Source: Rhodococcus globerulus NBRC 14531
GTDB lineage: Bacteria; Actinomycetota; Actinomycetes; Mycobacteriales; Mycobacteriaceae
Length of the DNA stretch: 64,000 nt
Assembly: GCF_001894805.1 (NCBI RefSeq)
Contig: NZ_BCWX01000005.1
Location: 388,626 to 452,625, forward strand
Reading direction: 5' to 3'
Shown: piece by piece, positions 18,581-28,532 of the stretch
Layout of the letters: each line of letters opens with the position of its first letter
How positions within the stretch are numbered: position 1 is the first letter of the stretch
Notes under the pieces: model-generated
Database searches by the model: none
Told to the model about the DNA's origin: nothing
Seen by the model: only the letters and a program-made list of their open reading frames with translations
Program-made: the position numbers and the translations under genes

Positions 18581-19186
18581 GTGTCGCACGCAGAAGAACC
18601 CGAAGACCGTATGGCCTGGATCGAACCCGAGGTTGGGCCAGGCAGCTTGTTGGTGTCGTCCACCGACCTCGTTGAACCTGCGTTCCGCCGCACCGTCATC
18701 TACATGATCGAACACAACGACGCGGGAAGTCTTGGGGTCGTGATCAATCGGCCGAGCGAGACGACTGTGCAGAACGTCCTTCCGCAGTGGGCGCCACTGG
18801 CCGCCAATCCGTCGGCCCTCTACGTCGGCGGGCCGGTGAAACGCGATTCCGCACTGTGTCTCGGCACCGCGCGCAACGGGGCAATCATCGACGGTGTCGC
18901 GGGTTTGCGGCGCGTCGACGGCAAGGTGGTGATGGTGGATCTGGATTCCGATCCCAACGTGATTGCTCCGCTGGTCGAGGGAATTCGTATCTTCGCCGGG
19001 TATTCGGGTTGGACTGTTGGGCAGCTTGATTCGGAACTCGAGCGCGACGACTGGATGGTGACCGCTTCCTTGCCGTCGGACGTTGTGACGCCGTCGCGTA
19101 TCGATGTGTGGGCCCGGGTGCTACGACGCCAACCCTTGCCGCTGGCCATGTTGGCCACTCATCCCATCGAGGTTGAGCGGAACTGA
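18581..19186 (+). CDS. YqgE/AlgH family protein (UPF0301)
   Basis: This 201-residue protein (GTG start) has the family landmarks: GSLLVSSTDLVEPAFRRTVI near the N-terminus, LGVVINRPSE, YVGGPV, and FAGYSGWTVGQLDSEL in the second half. The family is widespread and its biochemical role is unsettled. Mycobacterial Rv0038 belongs to it and, as here, lies a few genes from leuS. Its stop codon is one base from that of the convergent BASS-family transporter. Confidence 0.9.
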   Translation: MSHAEEPEDRMAWIEPEVGPGSLLVSSTDLVEPAFRRTVIYMIEHNDAGSLGVVINRPSETTVQNVLPQWAPLAANPSALYVGGPVKRDSALCLGTARNGAIIDGVAGLRRVDGKVVMVDLDSDPNVIAPLVEGIRIFAGYSGWTVGQLDSELERDDWMVTASLPSDVVTPSRIDVWARVLRRQPLPLAMLATHPIEVERN

Positions 19187-19187
19187 T

Positions 19188-20168
19188 CTAACCAACTCTG
19201 ATGGGATCCCGGTTCGCGAAGCGTTGCGCCAGCGCGGCACACACGATCAGCTGGATTTGATGGAAGATCATCAGCGGCAACACGATCAGGCCGACAGGTT
19301 GACCCGCGAACAGGACAGCCGCCATCGGCAGGCCCGTCGCCAAGGATTTCTTCGATCCGCAGAAGATGATGACGATCTGATCGGCTAGATCGAAGCCGAG
19401 CCTGCGCCCCGCGAAGGTTGTCACCGCAAGCACCACCGCGAGGATCACGCAGCACACCGCCACCAGGATCAGGATCTGCCAGATCGTGATGGTGCTCCAG
19501 ATGCCTTCCTTCATGCTCTCACTGAAGGCGGCAAAGACAACCAGAAGGATGGACCCGCGGTCGACGAACTTTGTTGGCTCTGCGTACTTTTGAAGCCAGC
19601 CGATTACCAGTGGCCGGATCAGCTGGCCAATGATGAACGGGATCAGCAACTGCACGACGATGTCGAGGATCGCCGAGAAATCGACGGTTGCCTCGCCGGT
19701 GGTATTCATCAGGAGAACCACCAACAGCGGGGTGATGAAGACGCCGATCAGGTTGGAGAACGACGCACTGACGATCGCGCCCGCAACGTTTCCCTTGGCA
19801 ATTGACGTGAAGGCGATCGACGACTGAACCGTCGACGGAACCAGGCACATGTAGAGGATGCCGGTGTACAGCTCGTCGCTGATCAGCGTCGGCGACAGGA
19901 ATCGCAGTGCCAGGCCGATCAAGGGGAACAAGATAAACGTCGACGCCAACACGACGCTGTGCAGCCGCCAGTGTTTGACGCCCTTCCAGGCTTCCTGCGG
20001 CGAGAGGCGGGCGCCGTAGAGCAGGAACAGGAAGCCGATGGCGATCTTGGTGGCCCAGTCGAGCACTGTCTCAGCGGTGCCCGATACCGGGAACACACTT
20101 CCGAGCACTGCGGCGATGATGATGCCGAGGATGAACCCGTCGATGTAGAACCTGCTGAGAAACTTCAC
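19188..20168 (-). CDS. Bile acid:sodium symporter (BASS/SBF-like) family transporter
   Basis: The 326-residue protein has about ten hydrophobic helices and the SBF-like features FLLYGARLSPQEAWKG and CLVPSTVQSSIAFTS. It resembles the YfeH/SBF_like subgroup, whose substrates are mostly unknown organic anions. It starts four bases after the stop of the MFS gene on the same strand, so the two transporters are probably co-transcribed. Confidence 0.87.
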   Translation of the reverse strand: MKFLSRFYIDGFILGIIIAAVLGSVFPVSGTAETVLDWATKIAIGFLFLLYGARLSPQEAWKGVKHWRLHSVVLASTFILFPLIGLALRFLSPTLISDELYTGILYMCLVPSTVQSSIAFTSIAKGNVAGAIVSASFSNLIGVFITPLLVVLLMNTTGEATVDFSAILDIVVQLLIPFIIGQLIRPLVIGWLQKYAEPTKFVDRGSILLVVFAAFSESMKEGIWSTITIWQILILVAVCCVILAVVLAVTTFAGRRLGFDLADQIVIIFCGSKKSLATGLPMAAVLFAGQPVGLIVLPLMIFHQIQLIVCAALAQRFANRDPIRVG

Positions 20169-20172
20169 CTGG

Positions 20173-21411
20173 CTAAGGATAACGACGTGCTGCGCGGGCG
20201 TTGAAGGTCATCATGACCAGGCACAAGACTGCTCCGATGATCGACAGTTCGATTATCGCGGTCTGCATCCCTTGGACGGTGATGGCGATGCCCGCGAGAA
20301 TGGACGGTATCGCCAACCCCGCGTAACTGACGGTAAAGAACGCCGCGAGAATCGCGCCGTGGCTTTCGCGGGCGTGTGCTCGCGCCGCGGCGTTGACTCG
20401 TTTCATGCCGCCGGCAAACACCAATCCGTGCCCGGCGCCGACCACAATGGTGACAACGCTCAGCAGTGCGAGGCTCGGAACGATATCGACGACAAGCAAC
20501 CCGATCATCCCGAGAGCCAGAATTCCGAGACCGACGATCGTGGACGTGCGGGGGTCCATCCGGCTGCCACCGAGTTGAGCGATCACGGAGCAGATCATGA
20601 CCAGTGCGGCAGCGCCGCCGGCAAGTAGAAGATTGTTGATCCCGAGCAAGCTGGTCATCCAGGACGGGACTACGGATTGGAACAGGCCGACCGCTCCCCA
20701 GGAGAGTGCGACAGCAAGTGAACTGAGCCAGAACGTTTGCTGGATTACCGCGGGAACGCGGGGAATCTGGAACAGGCTCTTCGGGCGAGCGGTCCTTGTG
20801 CCGCGCGGTAGCAGCAACAGAACGATGAGGGCGGGAACAAACGCGACAAGGAAAATCAGGTACGGCAGGCGCAGCGGTTGGGGCAGGTATTGCGCAATTG
20901 CGCCCGAGACCAGCGGTCCCAGCGCGCCCCCGAGCGCACCCGTCACAGTGGAGACGAGAGCTGCGCGACGGTGATCGAACGTCGGCTCCTGTTCAACGAG
21001 CGCAGCGCTACCGGCGGCGCTGACTGCGCCCACCGCAATTCCTTGTGCGATCCGACCGAGAAACAGCCAGACGGTGGCGTCGGCAAAAGCGAGGACAAGC
21101 GTTCCGGCGACGCTCAAAGCCAGTGACATCAGGAGCACGGCGCGTCGGCCGAGAAAGTCGGAGAGTGGGCCGAAGAACAGCAGCGCCGGCACCAACCCAG
21201 CGACGTAGACGCCGTAGATGAGCGTCTGGATTGTGGGCGTGAATCCGAACTCGCTGCGGTAGAGCCCGTAGACGGAGGTGGGCATGTTCGCGCCGAGCAG
21301 GATCACGGTGAGGACATAGCCGACACCGTAGAAGTGTCGATTGGTCCGGCGGGTTGCGGTTTGCGCGGCGAGTGCTGTCGTGGACGTGGGAAACCCCCTC
21401 CTCAAATACAT
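20173..21411 (-). CDS. MFS transporter
   Basis: The ATG at 21411 gives 412 residues with 12 predicted helices; a longer frame to 21639 would cross the divergent GntR gene. GPLSDFLGRRAVLLMSLALS is the MFS loop 2-3 signature. It diverges from a GntR/FadR regulator across 71 bases, so regulation by that protein is likely. The substrate is unknown; the SBF-like gene follows closely on the same strand. Confidence 0.88.
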   Translation of the reverse strand: MYLRRGFPTSTTALAAQTATRRTNRHFYGVGYVLTVILLGANMPTSVYGLYRSEFGFTPTIQTLIYGVYVAGLVPALLFFGPLSDFLGRRAVLLMSLALSVAGTLVLAFADATVWLFLGRIAQGIAVGAVSAAGSAALVEQEPTFDHRRAALVSTVTGALGGALGPLVSGAIAQYLPQPLRLPYLIFLVAFVPALIVLLLLPRGTRTARPKSLFQIPRVPAVIQQTFWLSSLAVALSWGAVGLFQSVVPSWMTSLLGINNLLLAGGAAALVMICSVIAQLGGSRMDPRTSTIVGLGILALGMIGLLVVDIVPSLALLSVVTIVVGAGHGLVFAGGMKRVNAAARAHARESHGAILAAFFTVSYAGLAIPSILAGIAITVQGMQTAIIELSIIGAVLCLVMMTFNARAARRYP

Positions 21412-21482
21412 GGGTCGTCCTACGTATCGTAAGGGAGTGGAACGAATGGCGCGAACGGCGCGAATGCTGTGAGGATGGTCAG

Positions 21483-22151
21483 ATGACTGTGGTTCGCAAG
21501 GAATCGGCGTACGAACAATCCCTCGAGTGGATGCGTGCGCAGATCGCGGACGGTTCGTGGACCGTCGGTAATCGCATCCCGACGGAGCCGGAACTGATGA
21601 GTGTCCTGGGCGTCGGGCGGAACACTGTCCGAGAGGCAATCAAGACCCTGACATCCACCGGGGTGCTCGAGATCAGGCGGGGATCGGGCACCTTTGTCCG
21701 GGCGCGGACGGATATCGGCGGTCTGCTGGGCCGCCACGCCGCGGTCGAAGAGATGACGTACGTCTTCGAGGTGCGTCGGGCGCTCGAGGTCGAGGCGGTC
21801 CGATTGGCGTGCGAGCGGCGCACGGACGAGGACGTCCGGATTCTGCATGAGCTGGCGGAGAAGCGAGACCACGCCGGGGACGATTTTGTCGAGGTCGATC
21901 TCGGCTTCCACATCGCGGTTGTCGAGGCCGCACACAATCCGGTTCTGAAGGAATTGTTTGCCGGCATCCTCGAAACCGTTCGAGCCACCTACAACGTGAC
22001 GGAAGGTGTGCACCCGCCGTCATTGACGTCGCTGCATCACCGAGGAGTCGCGGCAGCCATCGCGGACCGAGATGTCAACAGAGCCCGCAGCGCCGCGTGT
22101 GGCTATCTCGAGAAGACGAAGGAAGCGATCGGGTCGAGCGCGATCGATTAA
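21483..22151 (+). CDS. GntR-family (FadR subfamily) transcriptional regulator
   Basis: The 222-residue protein has an N-terminal winged helix with the GntR pattern (GNRIPTEPELMSVLGVGRNT, VREAIKTLTSTGVLEIRRGSG) and an all-helical FadR C-terminal domain. The latter contains a conserved aspartate and histidines (DLGFHIAVVEAAHNPVL), which in many FCD proteins bind a metal. It is transcribed away from the MFS transporter. Its stop codon shares bases with that of the convergent DUF1648 gene. Confidence 0.9.
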   Translation: MTVVRKESAYEQSLEWMRAQIADGSWTVGNRIPTEPELMSVLGVGRNTVREAIKTLTSTGVLEIRRGSGTFVRARTDIGGLLGRHAAVEEMTYVFEVRRALEVEAVRLACERRTDEDVRILHELAEKRDHAGDDFVEVDLGFHIAVVEAAHNPVLKELFAGILETVRATYNVTEGVHPPSLTSLHHRGVAAAIADRDVNRARSAACGYLEKTKEAIGSSAID

Positions 22152-23104
22152 CTGCTCCGGGCGTCGGCGAGGCTGTTCAATGCGCCGGCGATGTCGTCGG
22201 CTTTCGGGGTGGTGACGGTGAGCTTGTCGCCGCCCGCAAAAGTAATGACGACCGCGGGGCCGGTGCGTGTGACGATGCCGTAGTTGCGACGCCCCTTGCT
22301 CTTGAGTCCCCAGCCGCCGAAATCCGCAAATGGTTTGATCTCCGCGACCTTGGCACCGACAACCTCGTCGACGCCGTAAGTCATCGCAGGCATGCCCATG
22401 TTGAACACCTTGATCTCGGTGGTGTCGACAACAACGCGGAAGCGAACGAGGGTCACGCAGAACACGGCAAGCACGAGGAACAGTGCCAAGAACCAGACGG
22501 AGCTGACCAAGCCGAGGATGATTCCGGGCGCCGCCATGATCAGTCCGAAGATCACGGAACCCTTGGTGGAGAACCCGACGTCGTCGGTGATGGGCAGTGC
22601 AGCGTCGCTACGGGGCAGAGCGCGGTTCGGAGCTTCCGTCGCCGCGGTGCGCTGGCGATAGTCGCGTAGCAACGACGCTCCGAGCAGGCCGACGACGCAT
22701 CCTCCGAGCGCTCCGGCCGCGAGGGCTCCGATGGGCGCGGGAACGGCCGACGGGTCGACCACGTCGAGTTGAGCGTGGAGCGATGCGACCTGGCCACCGG
22801 TGATGATGCCCACCACGATCAGGCCGAGGACGATCATGAATCGACGCATCATCAGCATCGCGGGCGCGAGAGCTGCGATTGCCGAGAGTCCGGCGCCGAA
22901 CAGAATGGTCAGCAGAGCAAATGTCCACGCGCTGGTCGTGGGTGTCGCAAAGCCGTCGGCCGATGTCATGGACCAGTGCGTGGCGATCTTGTCGGGGAGC
23001 CGGGGGTCCCACAGTGTTGTGAGTACAACGCCGCCGAGCGCGCACAGCACGGGGACAAGGAGACCGAAGAATGCCCCGGCGGGATCGATTACACGATGTT
23101 TCAC
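22148..23104 (-). CDS. DUF1648-containing membrane protein
   Basis: The GTG at 23104, six bases after the upstream stop begins, gives about 318 residues. The N-terminal domain has the DUF1648 pattern (LPDKIATHWSMTSADGFATP) and several transmembrane helices are followed by a soluble C-terminal part. Such proteins occur with SdpI-like proteins, as here, where an SdpI-family gene lies immediately upstream and should be translationally coupled. The function is unknown; SdpI relatives confer immunity to a toxin in Bacillus. Confidence 0.8.
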   Translation of the reverse strand: MKHRVIDPAGAFFGLLVPVLCALGGVVLTTLWDPRLPDKIATHWSMTSADGFATPTTSAWTFALLTILFGAGLSAIAALAPAMLMMRRFMIVLGLIVVGIITGGQVASLHAQLDVVDPSAVPAPIGALAAGALGGCVVGLLGASLLRDYRQRTAATEAPNRALPRSDAALPITDDVGFSTKGSVIFGLIMAAPGIILGLVSSVWFLALFLVLAVFCVTLVRFRVVVDTTEIKVFNMGMPAMTYGVDEVVGAKVAEIKPFADFGGWGLKSKGRRNYGIVTRTGPAVVITFAGGDKLTVTTPKADDIAGALNSLADARSS

Positions 23105-23109
23105 GTGAA

Positions 23110-23589
23110 TCAATGAGTCGGCTGGCAAGCATCCTTGAGCGAACAGGCACCGCAGGAGCCGGTGCCGCAGTCGGCGGCATTTGCCTTGGTTTCGGGGGTT
23201 TCGGCCGCGGGTTCTTCGGTGTGTCCGCAGTTGCAGTCGTTGCCGCAACCGCTCTGCTCGGGCAGGGCTGCGGCCGCTCGGGCGCCGATGCTGCCGCCGA
23301 AACCAGCGGTGAACACTGCGCCCACCACGGCGACAAGAGCGATGCCGAGGCCCATGGCGGTGCTCATCGTCAACGCGCCGATGCCACCGAGAACGAGGAG
23401 GCCTGCCGCAGCGGCCATCGTCGGGCCTGCCACCTTGTTGGCGAGCGCAAACGATTCTTCGCTTCGCAACGTATCCGGGGTCCGGATACCCGCCCAGCGG
23501 TTACGCGGAAGCTTGCCGATCAGTCCGGCAACAGCGACTCCACCAACGGCAAGAGCGAGCACGAACAGCACTACAGCAACAACGATCAC
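23110..23589 (-). CDS. SdpI-family membrane protein with cysteine-rich C-terminal tail
   Basis: The 159-residue protein has an N-terminal helix, the SdpI signature (GKLPRNRWAGIRTPDTLRSE) and two more helices (about 53-98). It then has a hydrophilic tail with eight cysteines grouped as CGNDCNCGH and CGTGSCGACSLKDAC. The tail is not part of the usual SdpI domain and looks like a metal- or cluster-binding appendage. It diverges from leuS and is followed five bases later by the DUF1648 gene. The function is unknown. Confidence 0.85.
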   Translation of the reverse strand: MIVVAVVLFVLALAVGGVAVAGLIGKLPRNRWAGIRTPDTLRSEESFALANKVAGPTMAAAAGLLVLGGIGALTMSTAMGLGIALVAVVGAVFTAGFGGSIGARAAAALPEQSGCGNDCNCGHTEEPAAETPETKANAADCGTGSCGACSLKDACQPTH

Positions 23590-23691
23590 CCATACAGGAT
23601 AGGCGCGAGTGGAGTTGATGGTATGCCCGGGTGGCGCAGGCTCTACCCTGGTTAACGGTATTCAACGGCAGCCAAGTAGATAGCGACCACA

Positions 23692-26538
23692 GTGACCGAG
23701 TCTCCGCAGTCCCCCGATTCACCAGTCGACGCCACCCCGCAACACCGCTACACCGCGGAGCTTGCCGGCCAGATCGAGCAGCGCTGGCAGGACCGCTGGA
23801 GCGAGGAGGGCACGTTCAACGCGCCCAATCCGGTCGGTCCGCTCTCCTCCCCCGACGGCGTGCCCGCCGACAAGCTGTTCGTTCAGGACATGTTCCCGTA
23901 CCCCTCGGGTTCGGGTCTGCACGTCGGCCACCCGCTCGGCTACATCGCCACCGACGTCTTTGCGCGCTTCCATCGCATGCACGGCCGCAACGTCCTGCAC
24001 ACCCTCGGCTACGACGCCTTCGGTCTGCCGGCCGAGCAGTACGCCGTGCAGACGGGTACCCACCCGCGCACGACCACCGAAGCGAACATCGCCAACATGA
24101 AGCGTCAGCTCCGACGCCTGGGCCTGGGCCATGACGAGCGTCGTAGCCTGGCGACGACGGATGTCGACTTCTATCACTGGACGCAGTGGATCTTCCTGCA
24201 GATCCACGGCGCGTGGTACGACAAGGCGGCCGGCAAGGCCCGTCGTATCTCGGAGCTGGAAGCCGAGTTCGAGTCCGGTGAGCGCGCTGTCGACGACGGC
24301 CGCGACTGGGCTTCTCTGACCGTGGCCGAGAAGGCCAAGGTTGTGGACTCGTACCGCCTTGTCTACCAGTCCGATTCGATGGTGAACTGGTGCCCCGGTC
24401 TGGGTACCGTTCTGGCCAACGAAGAGGTCACTGCCGACGGTCGTAGCGACCGCGGCAACTTCCCCGTCTTCCGCAAGCACCTCCAGCAGTGGATGATGCG
24501 CATCACCGCGTACTCCGACCGCCTGGTCGACGATCTCGAATACCTGGATTGGCCGGACAAGGTCAAGGCCATGCAGCGCAACTGGATCGGCCGCTCGTAC
24601 GGCGCCGAAGTTACCTTTGCGGCAGGTGAATACGGCATCGACGTGTTCACGACGCGTCCCGACACGTTGTTCGGTGCCACGTACGTGACGCTGGCTCCCG
24701 AGCACGATCTCGTCGACAAGCTTGTTGCCGACGAATGGCCGGAAGGCGTCGACGCACGCTGGACCGGTGGCGCCACCACTCCTGCGGAAGCTGTTGCGGC
24801 ATACCGTAAGTCGATCGCTGCCAAGACGGACCTGGAGCGTCAGGAAAACAAGGAGAAGACCGGCGTCTTCCTCGGTTCCTACGCGATCAACCCCGTCAAC
24901 GGCCACAAGGTTCCGGTCTTCATCGCCGATTACGTTCTGACCGGCTACGGTACCGGCGCGATCATGGCTGTTCCGGGACACGATCACCGTGACTGGGAGT
25001 TCGCCAACGCTTTCGGTCTCGATATTCTCGAAGTTATTGCCGGCGGCGATGTTTCGGAGGCCGCGTACTCCGGTGACGGCGCTCTGGTGAATTCCGACTA
25101 CCTTGACGGTCTGGACGTGGCTGAGGCCAAGGCCACCGTCATCAGCAAGCTCGAGGAGTCCGGTCACGGCAAGGGCACCATCCAGTACAAGCTGCGCGAC
25201 TGGCTCTTCGCGCGTCAGCGTTACTGGGGCGAGCCTTTCCCGATCGTGTACGACGCTGCCGGAAACGCGCATGCTCTACCGGATTCGGCTCTGCCGGTGG
25301 TTCTTCCGGAGGTCGAGGACTACGCACCCGTGTCCTTCGATCCGGACGACGCCAACTCAGAGCCCTCTCCCCCGCTGAACAAGGCAACCGACTGGGTCAA
25401 CGTCGAACTCGACCTCGGCGACGGCCTGCAGACCTACCACCGCGACACCAACGTCATGCCGCAGTGGGCCGGTAGCTCGTGGTACCAGCTGCGCTACATC
25501 GACCCCACCAACCAGGACACATTCTGCGATCCGCAGAACGAGGCCTACTGGACGGGCCCGCGTCCGGAGCTGCACGGCCCCAACGATCCCGGTGGAGTCG
25601 ACCTCTACGTCGGCGGCGTCGAGCACGCGGTGCTGCACCTGCTGTACTCGCGGTTCTGGCACAAGGTGCTCTTCGACCTGGGCTATGTGTCCTCGAGCGA
25701 GCCGTACCGTCGCCTGTACAACCAGGGCTACATCCAGGCCTTCGCGTACACCGATGCCCGTGGCGTCTACGTGCCCGCCGAAGAGGTCGTCGAGAAGGAC
25801 GGCAAGTACTTCTACGACGGCGCCGAGGTCAACCGTGAGTACGGCAAGATGGGCAAGAGCCTGAAGAATGCCGTTGCGCCGGACGAGATTTGCGCCGAAT
25901 TCGGTGCGGACACGCTCCGTGTGTACGAGATGTCGATGGGTCCGCTGGACACCTCGCGTCCCTGGGCGACCAAGGACGTCGTCGGTGCTGCACGCTTCCT
26001 GCAGCGCGTGTGGCGCGTTGTCATCGACGAGGAGACCGGAAAGCCCCGCGTCACCGACGAGGCCCCGGGTGAAGAGACGCTTCGTGCACTCAACAAGGCA
26101 ATCGCCGGTGTCAGCGAGGATTACACCGCGCTGCGCGACAACACTGCGGCCGCCAAGCTGATCGAGTACAACAACCACCTCACCAAGGCCTTCCCCGGCG
26201 GCGCTCCGCGCTCCGCCGTCGAACCGCTGGTGCTGATGCTCGCTCCCCTGGCACCGCACCTGGCAGAAGAGCTGTGGTCACGCCTCGGTCACACGGAATC
26301 CCTTGCGCACGGGCCCTTCCCGGCTGTCGAGGAGAAGTGGCTCGTCGAGGACACCGTCGAGTACCCGATCCAGGTCAACGGCAAGGTGCGTAGCCGCATC
26401 AGCGTCCCGGCGGATGCCGATCGCAAGGCTGTCGAGGAGATCGCCCTGGCCGACGAGAAGATCGTTGCCCTGCTCGAGGGCAATGCGCCCCGCAAGGTGA
26501 TCGTCGTGCCCGGCAAGATGGTGAACATCGTCCTCTAG
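23692..26538 (+). CDS. leuS: Leucyl-tRNA synthetase
   Basis: The 948-residue class I synthetase has the HIGH motif as HVGH in [16 protein letters not shown], the KMSKS motif as KMGKS in [12 protein letters not shown], and a large editing domain between them. It charges tRNA-Leu and hydrolyses mischarged products. The start is GTG at 23692. It is monocistronic: an intrinsic terminator follows 13 bases after the stop. Length is normal for the bacterial enzyme. Confidence 0.98.
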   Translation: MTESPQSPDSPVDATPQHRYTAELAGQIEQRWQDRWSEEGTFNAPNPVGPLSSPDGVPADKLFVQDMFPYPSGSGLHVGHPLGYIATDVFARFHRMHGRNVLHTLGYDAFGLPAEQYAVQTGTHPRTTTEANIANMKRQLRRLGLGHDERRSLATTDVDFYHWTQWIFLQIHGAWYDKAAGKARRISELEAEFESGERAVDDGRDWASLTVAEKAKVVDSYRLVYQSDSMVNWCPGLGTVLANEEVTADGRSDRGNFPVFRKHLQQWMMRITAYSDRLVDDLEYLDWPDKVKAMQRNWIGRSYGAEVTFAAGEYGIDVFTTRPDTLFGATYVTLAPEHDLVDKLVADEWPEGVDARWTGGATTPAEAVAAYRKSIAAKTDLERQENKEKTGVFLGSYAINPVNGHKVPVFIADYVLTGYGTGAIMAVPGHDHRDWEFANAFGLDILEVIAGGDVSEAAYSGDGALVNSDYLDGLDVAEAKATVISKLEESGHGKGTIQYKLRDWLFARQRYWGEPFPIVYDAAGNAHALPDSALPVVLPEVEDYAPVSFDPDDANSEPSPPLNKATDWVNVELDLGDGLQTYHRDTNVMPQWAGSSWYQLRYIDPTNQDTFCDPQNEAYWTGPRPELHGPNDPGGVDLYVGGVEHAVLHLLYSRFWHKVLFDLGYVSSSEPYRRLYNQGYIQAFAYTDARGVYVPAEEVVEKDGKYFYDGAEVNREYGKMGKSLKNAVAPDEICAEFGADTLRVYEMSMGPLDTSRPWATKDVVGAARFLQRVWRVVIDEETGKPRVTDEAPGEETLRALNKAIAGVSEDYTALRDNTAAAKLIEYNNHLTKAFPGGAPRSAVEPLVLMLAPLAPHLAEELWSRLGHTESLAHGPFPAVEEKWLVEDTVEYPIQVNGKVRSRISVPADADRKAVEEIALADEKIVALLEGNAPRKVIVVPGKMVNIVL

Positions 26539-26551
26539 GGCCTTCGGCCCC

Positions 26552-26597
26552 GTGCGCCCTTTTGGTAGTTCCGGCTACCAGAAGGGCGCACTTTTTT
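26552..26597 (+). terminator. Rho-independent terminator of leuS
   Basis: Arms 26552-26568 and 26575-26591 form a 17-bp stem with a single T-G pair around a 6-base loop, followed by six T residues (26592-26597). It is the clearest intrinsic terminator in the window. Confidence 0.93.
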
Positions 26598-26963
26598 GTC
26601 TTGAATCCGACGACACGATCGGGATGGCCGCTGAGCGTCATCGTCAAGTACTGGGTGGTCGGTATTCCATTAGCCAAGACCGCCGAATACTTCGGCATCC
26701 AGTTCGACCTGGAAATCGTTGCCTTGGCTCACAATTCAGTCACTGCCAGGCTCGCGATTGAGGCTGCCGTTCAGTCGTTGTCCTGATTGTCCCGCTCCGC
26801 GGAACATGACGTAGCGCGCGTTCGACGCGAGGGCTGTGATGCAGGTAACACGTTACCGAGATCGGTAGCTGTCGTTCACCGCACTTCCCAGCAAGGCCCC
26901 CGGTTGGCTGTATTCGACAGGGGGTCAATCGAATTCGCAGATTTCCCGAAAGGATCTCCAGCC
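26598..26963. other. Intergenic region between leuS terminator and MFS gene
   Basis: No convincing gene is present. Short plus-strand frames lack a ribosome-binding site or begin inside the terminator. The region holds a 6-2-6 palindrome at 26844-26857 and the ribosome-binding site GAAAGGA just before the MFS start at 26964. Confidence 0.6.
26844..26857. promoter_or_regulatory. Palindromic operator upstream of the DHA2 exporter
   Basis: GGTAAC-AC-GTTACC is a perfect 6-2-6 palindrome 107 bases before the MFS start. No regulator gene is adjacent, so the binding protein is unknown. Confidence 0.5.
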
Positions 26964-28469
26964 ATGGCGTCTGATGTCCACAGCTCCGGTTCGTCTCCCA
27001 GTCTGTCCGAACCGACATCGATACCGGAGCGGTGGACTCCGCGACTGGTGTTCTCGCTGGCGTCAATCGTTCTACTCCTGGAAATGCTCGCAGTGAGCTA
27101 CATGATGATTTCCACGGCGTTGCCCGCAATTTCGGTGCACTATCAAACGACGCAGGGAGCCTGGCTGCTGACGTCTTTCCTGCTGCTGGGTGCGGTTGCG
27201 TCGCCACTGCTCGGCAAGCTGGCAGACATGTACGGCAAGCGAAAAATCCTGCTCCTTGCGGTTGCGGGTGCAGCAGTCGGATCCTTCATCTCGGCGATCG
27301 CGCCGAGCTATGCCGTCCTGATTCTGGGCCGGGCGCTGACGGGTCTGCTCGTTCCGTGCTTGTTCTTGAGCTACTCCCTTATTCGAGATGTGTTTCCGCC
27401 GAAAACTGTTGCGCTGGCAGTCAGTATCGCAACTTCCGGTATGGGTCTGATCGCTATTCCGGCGCCGTTCCTCACGGGTTGGTTGATCGACAACCACGGT
27501 TTCCGGAGCATCTTCTGGTTCTTCTTCGTCGGGTTGATCATCCTTGGCGGCATGATCTTCGCTTCGACGGCGGAATCTGCTGTGCGACTACGCTCGTCGG
27601 TCGATCTGATCGGTGCGGCGCTCCTCGGATCGGGTATCGCAGGAATTCTGATCGGCGTCAGCTTCGGTCCGACCTGGGGCTGGAAGAGTGGTTCGACGCT
27701 GGCTTATCTGATCGGCGGCGTCGCGCTACTGATCGCGTGGGTGGCCTCTGCTCGCGCCATCCGTGAGCCGCTGATCGACCTGCGCTACTTCGGTAAGCGT
27801 TCGGTGATGCTCACTGCCGTCGGCGCAGGGTTCTGCTACGGCGCTTCGGGCGTATTCACGATTCTGCTACCGATGATGGTGATGACCCCAGCAGTCCTCG
27901 GGTTGGGATACGGATTCGGCGTCACGGCAGAAGGATTCGCGATCTTCCAGGCGCCTCTGGGCGGCATGGTAGTGGTCGGTGGCTTGATCGTCGGCTTCCT
28001 CGTTGGCCGCAACATCCGACCTCGTCTGCTGATGATCATCGGCATGACCCTCATGGCGGTCGGGTTCACCTTGACAGCGACCATCCACGACAACAAGCCG
28101 CTGCTCATCATCTTTGCCGGAATCTTCGGCGTCGGTATGGGTATGGGCTATGCATCGATTCCGAACCTGCTCATCGAAGCAGTGCCGCCGCAGTTGCAGG
28201 CAAGCACGGCGAGCATGGTCGCGGTCTTCCAGAGCATCTTCCCCGCGGTCCTTCCCGTCATCGCCTTCACGGTCTTGAACTCGCACATCGCGATGGCGAT
28301 GGAGGGCGCTGTGTTCTACACCGACGAGGGCATGCGTATCGCGTTCCTGATCGGCGCTGCTGCAGCAGTTCTCGGCGCGATCGCAGCTGTGTTCCTGCCG
28401 CGAAACATCGTCCAGATCGGCGCAGAAGACGGCGCGGCGCAGGAGACGTCCCTCCTCCCTGCTCACTGA
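26964..28469 (+). CDS. DHA2-family MFS drug-type exporter
   Basis: From the ATG at 26964 (GAAAGGA upstream) the protein is 501 residues with about 14 helices, the size and topology of the DHA2 (14-TMS) group. The loop 2-3 motif is LGKLADMYGKRKILLLAVAG. Proteins of this class export drugs or other hydrophobic compounds by proton antiport; the substrate cannot be read from sequence. It stands alone, with its own palindromic upstream site. Confidence 0.9.
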   Translation: MASDVHSSGSSPSLSEPTSIPERWTPRLVFSLASIVLLLEMLAVSYMMISTALPAISVHYQTTQGAWLLTSFLLLGAVASPLLGKLADMYGKRKILLLAVAGAAVGSFISAIAPSYAVLILGRALTGLLVPCLFLSYSLIRDVFPPKTVALAVSIATSGMGLIAIPAPFLTGWLIDNHGFRSIFWFFFVGLIILGGMIFASTAESAVRLRSSVDLIGAALLGSGIAGILIGVSFGPTWGWKSGSTLAYLIGGVALLIAWVASARAIREPLIDLRYFGKRSVMLTAVGAGFCYGASGVFTILLPMMVMTPAVLGLGYGFGVTAEGFAIFQAPLGGMVVVGGLIVGFLVGRNIRPRLLMIIGMTLMAVGFTLTATIHDNKPLLIIFAGIFGVGMGMGYASIPNLLIEAVPPQLQASTASMVAVFQSIFPAVLPVIAFTVLNSHIAMAMEGAVFYTDEGMRIAFLIGAAAAVLGAIAAVFLPRNIVQIGAEDGAAQETSLLPAH

Positions 28470-28532
28470 GCGGACACGCTGCGCGTGTAGATCCGGGCTG
28501 ACAGGATTGGGTGTACCGACGAAAGGACTCCC

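Noticed and set aside
26562..26786. 74-codon frame after leuS
   Set aside because: It begins inside the leuS terminator and has no ribosome-binding site. The second half looks mildly protein-like, but no start supports it.
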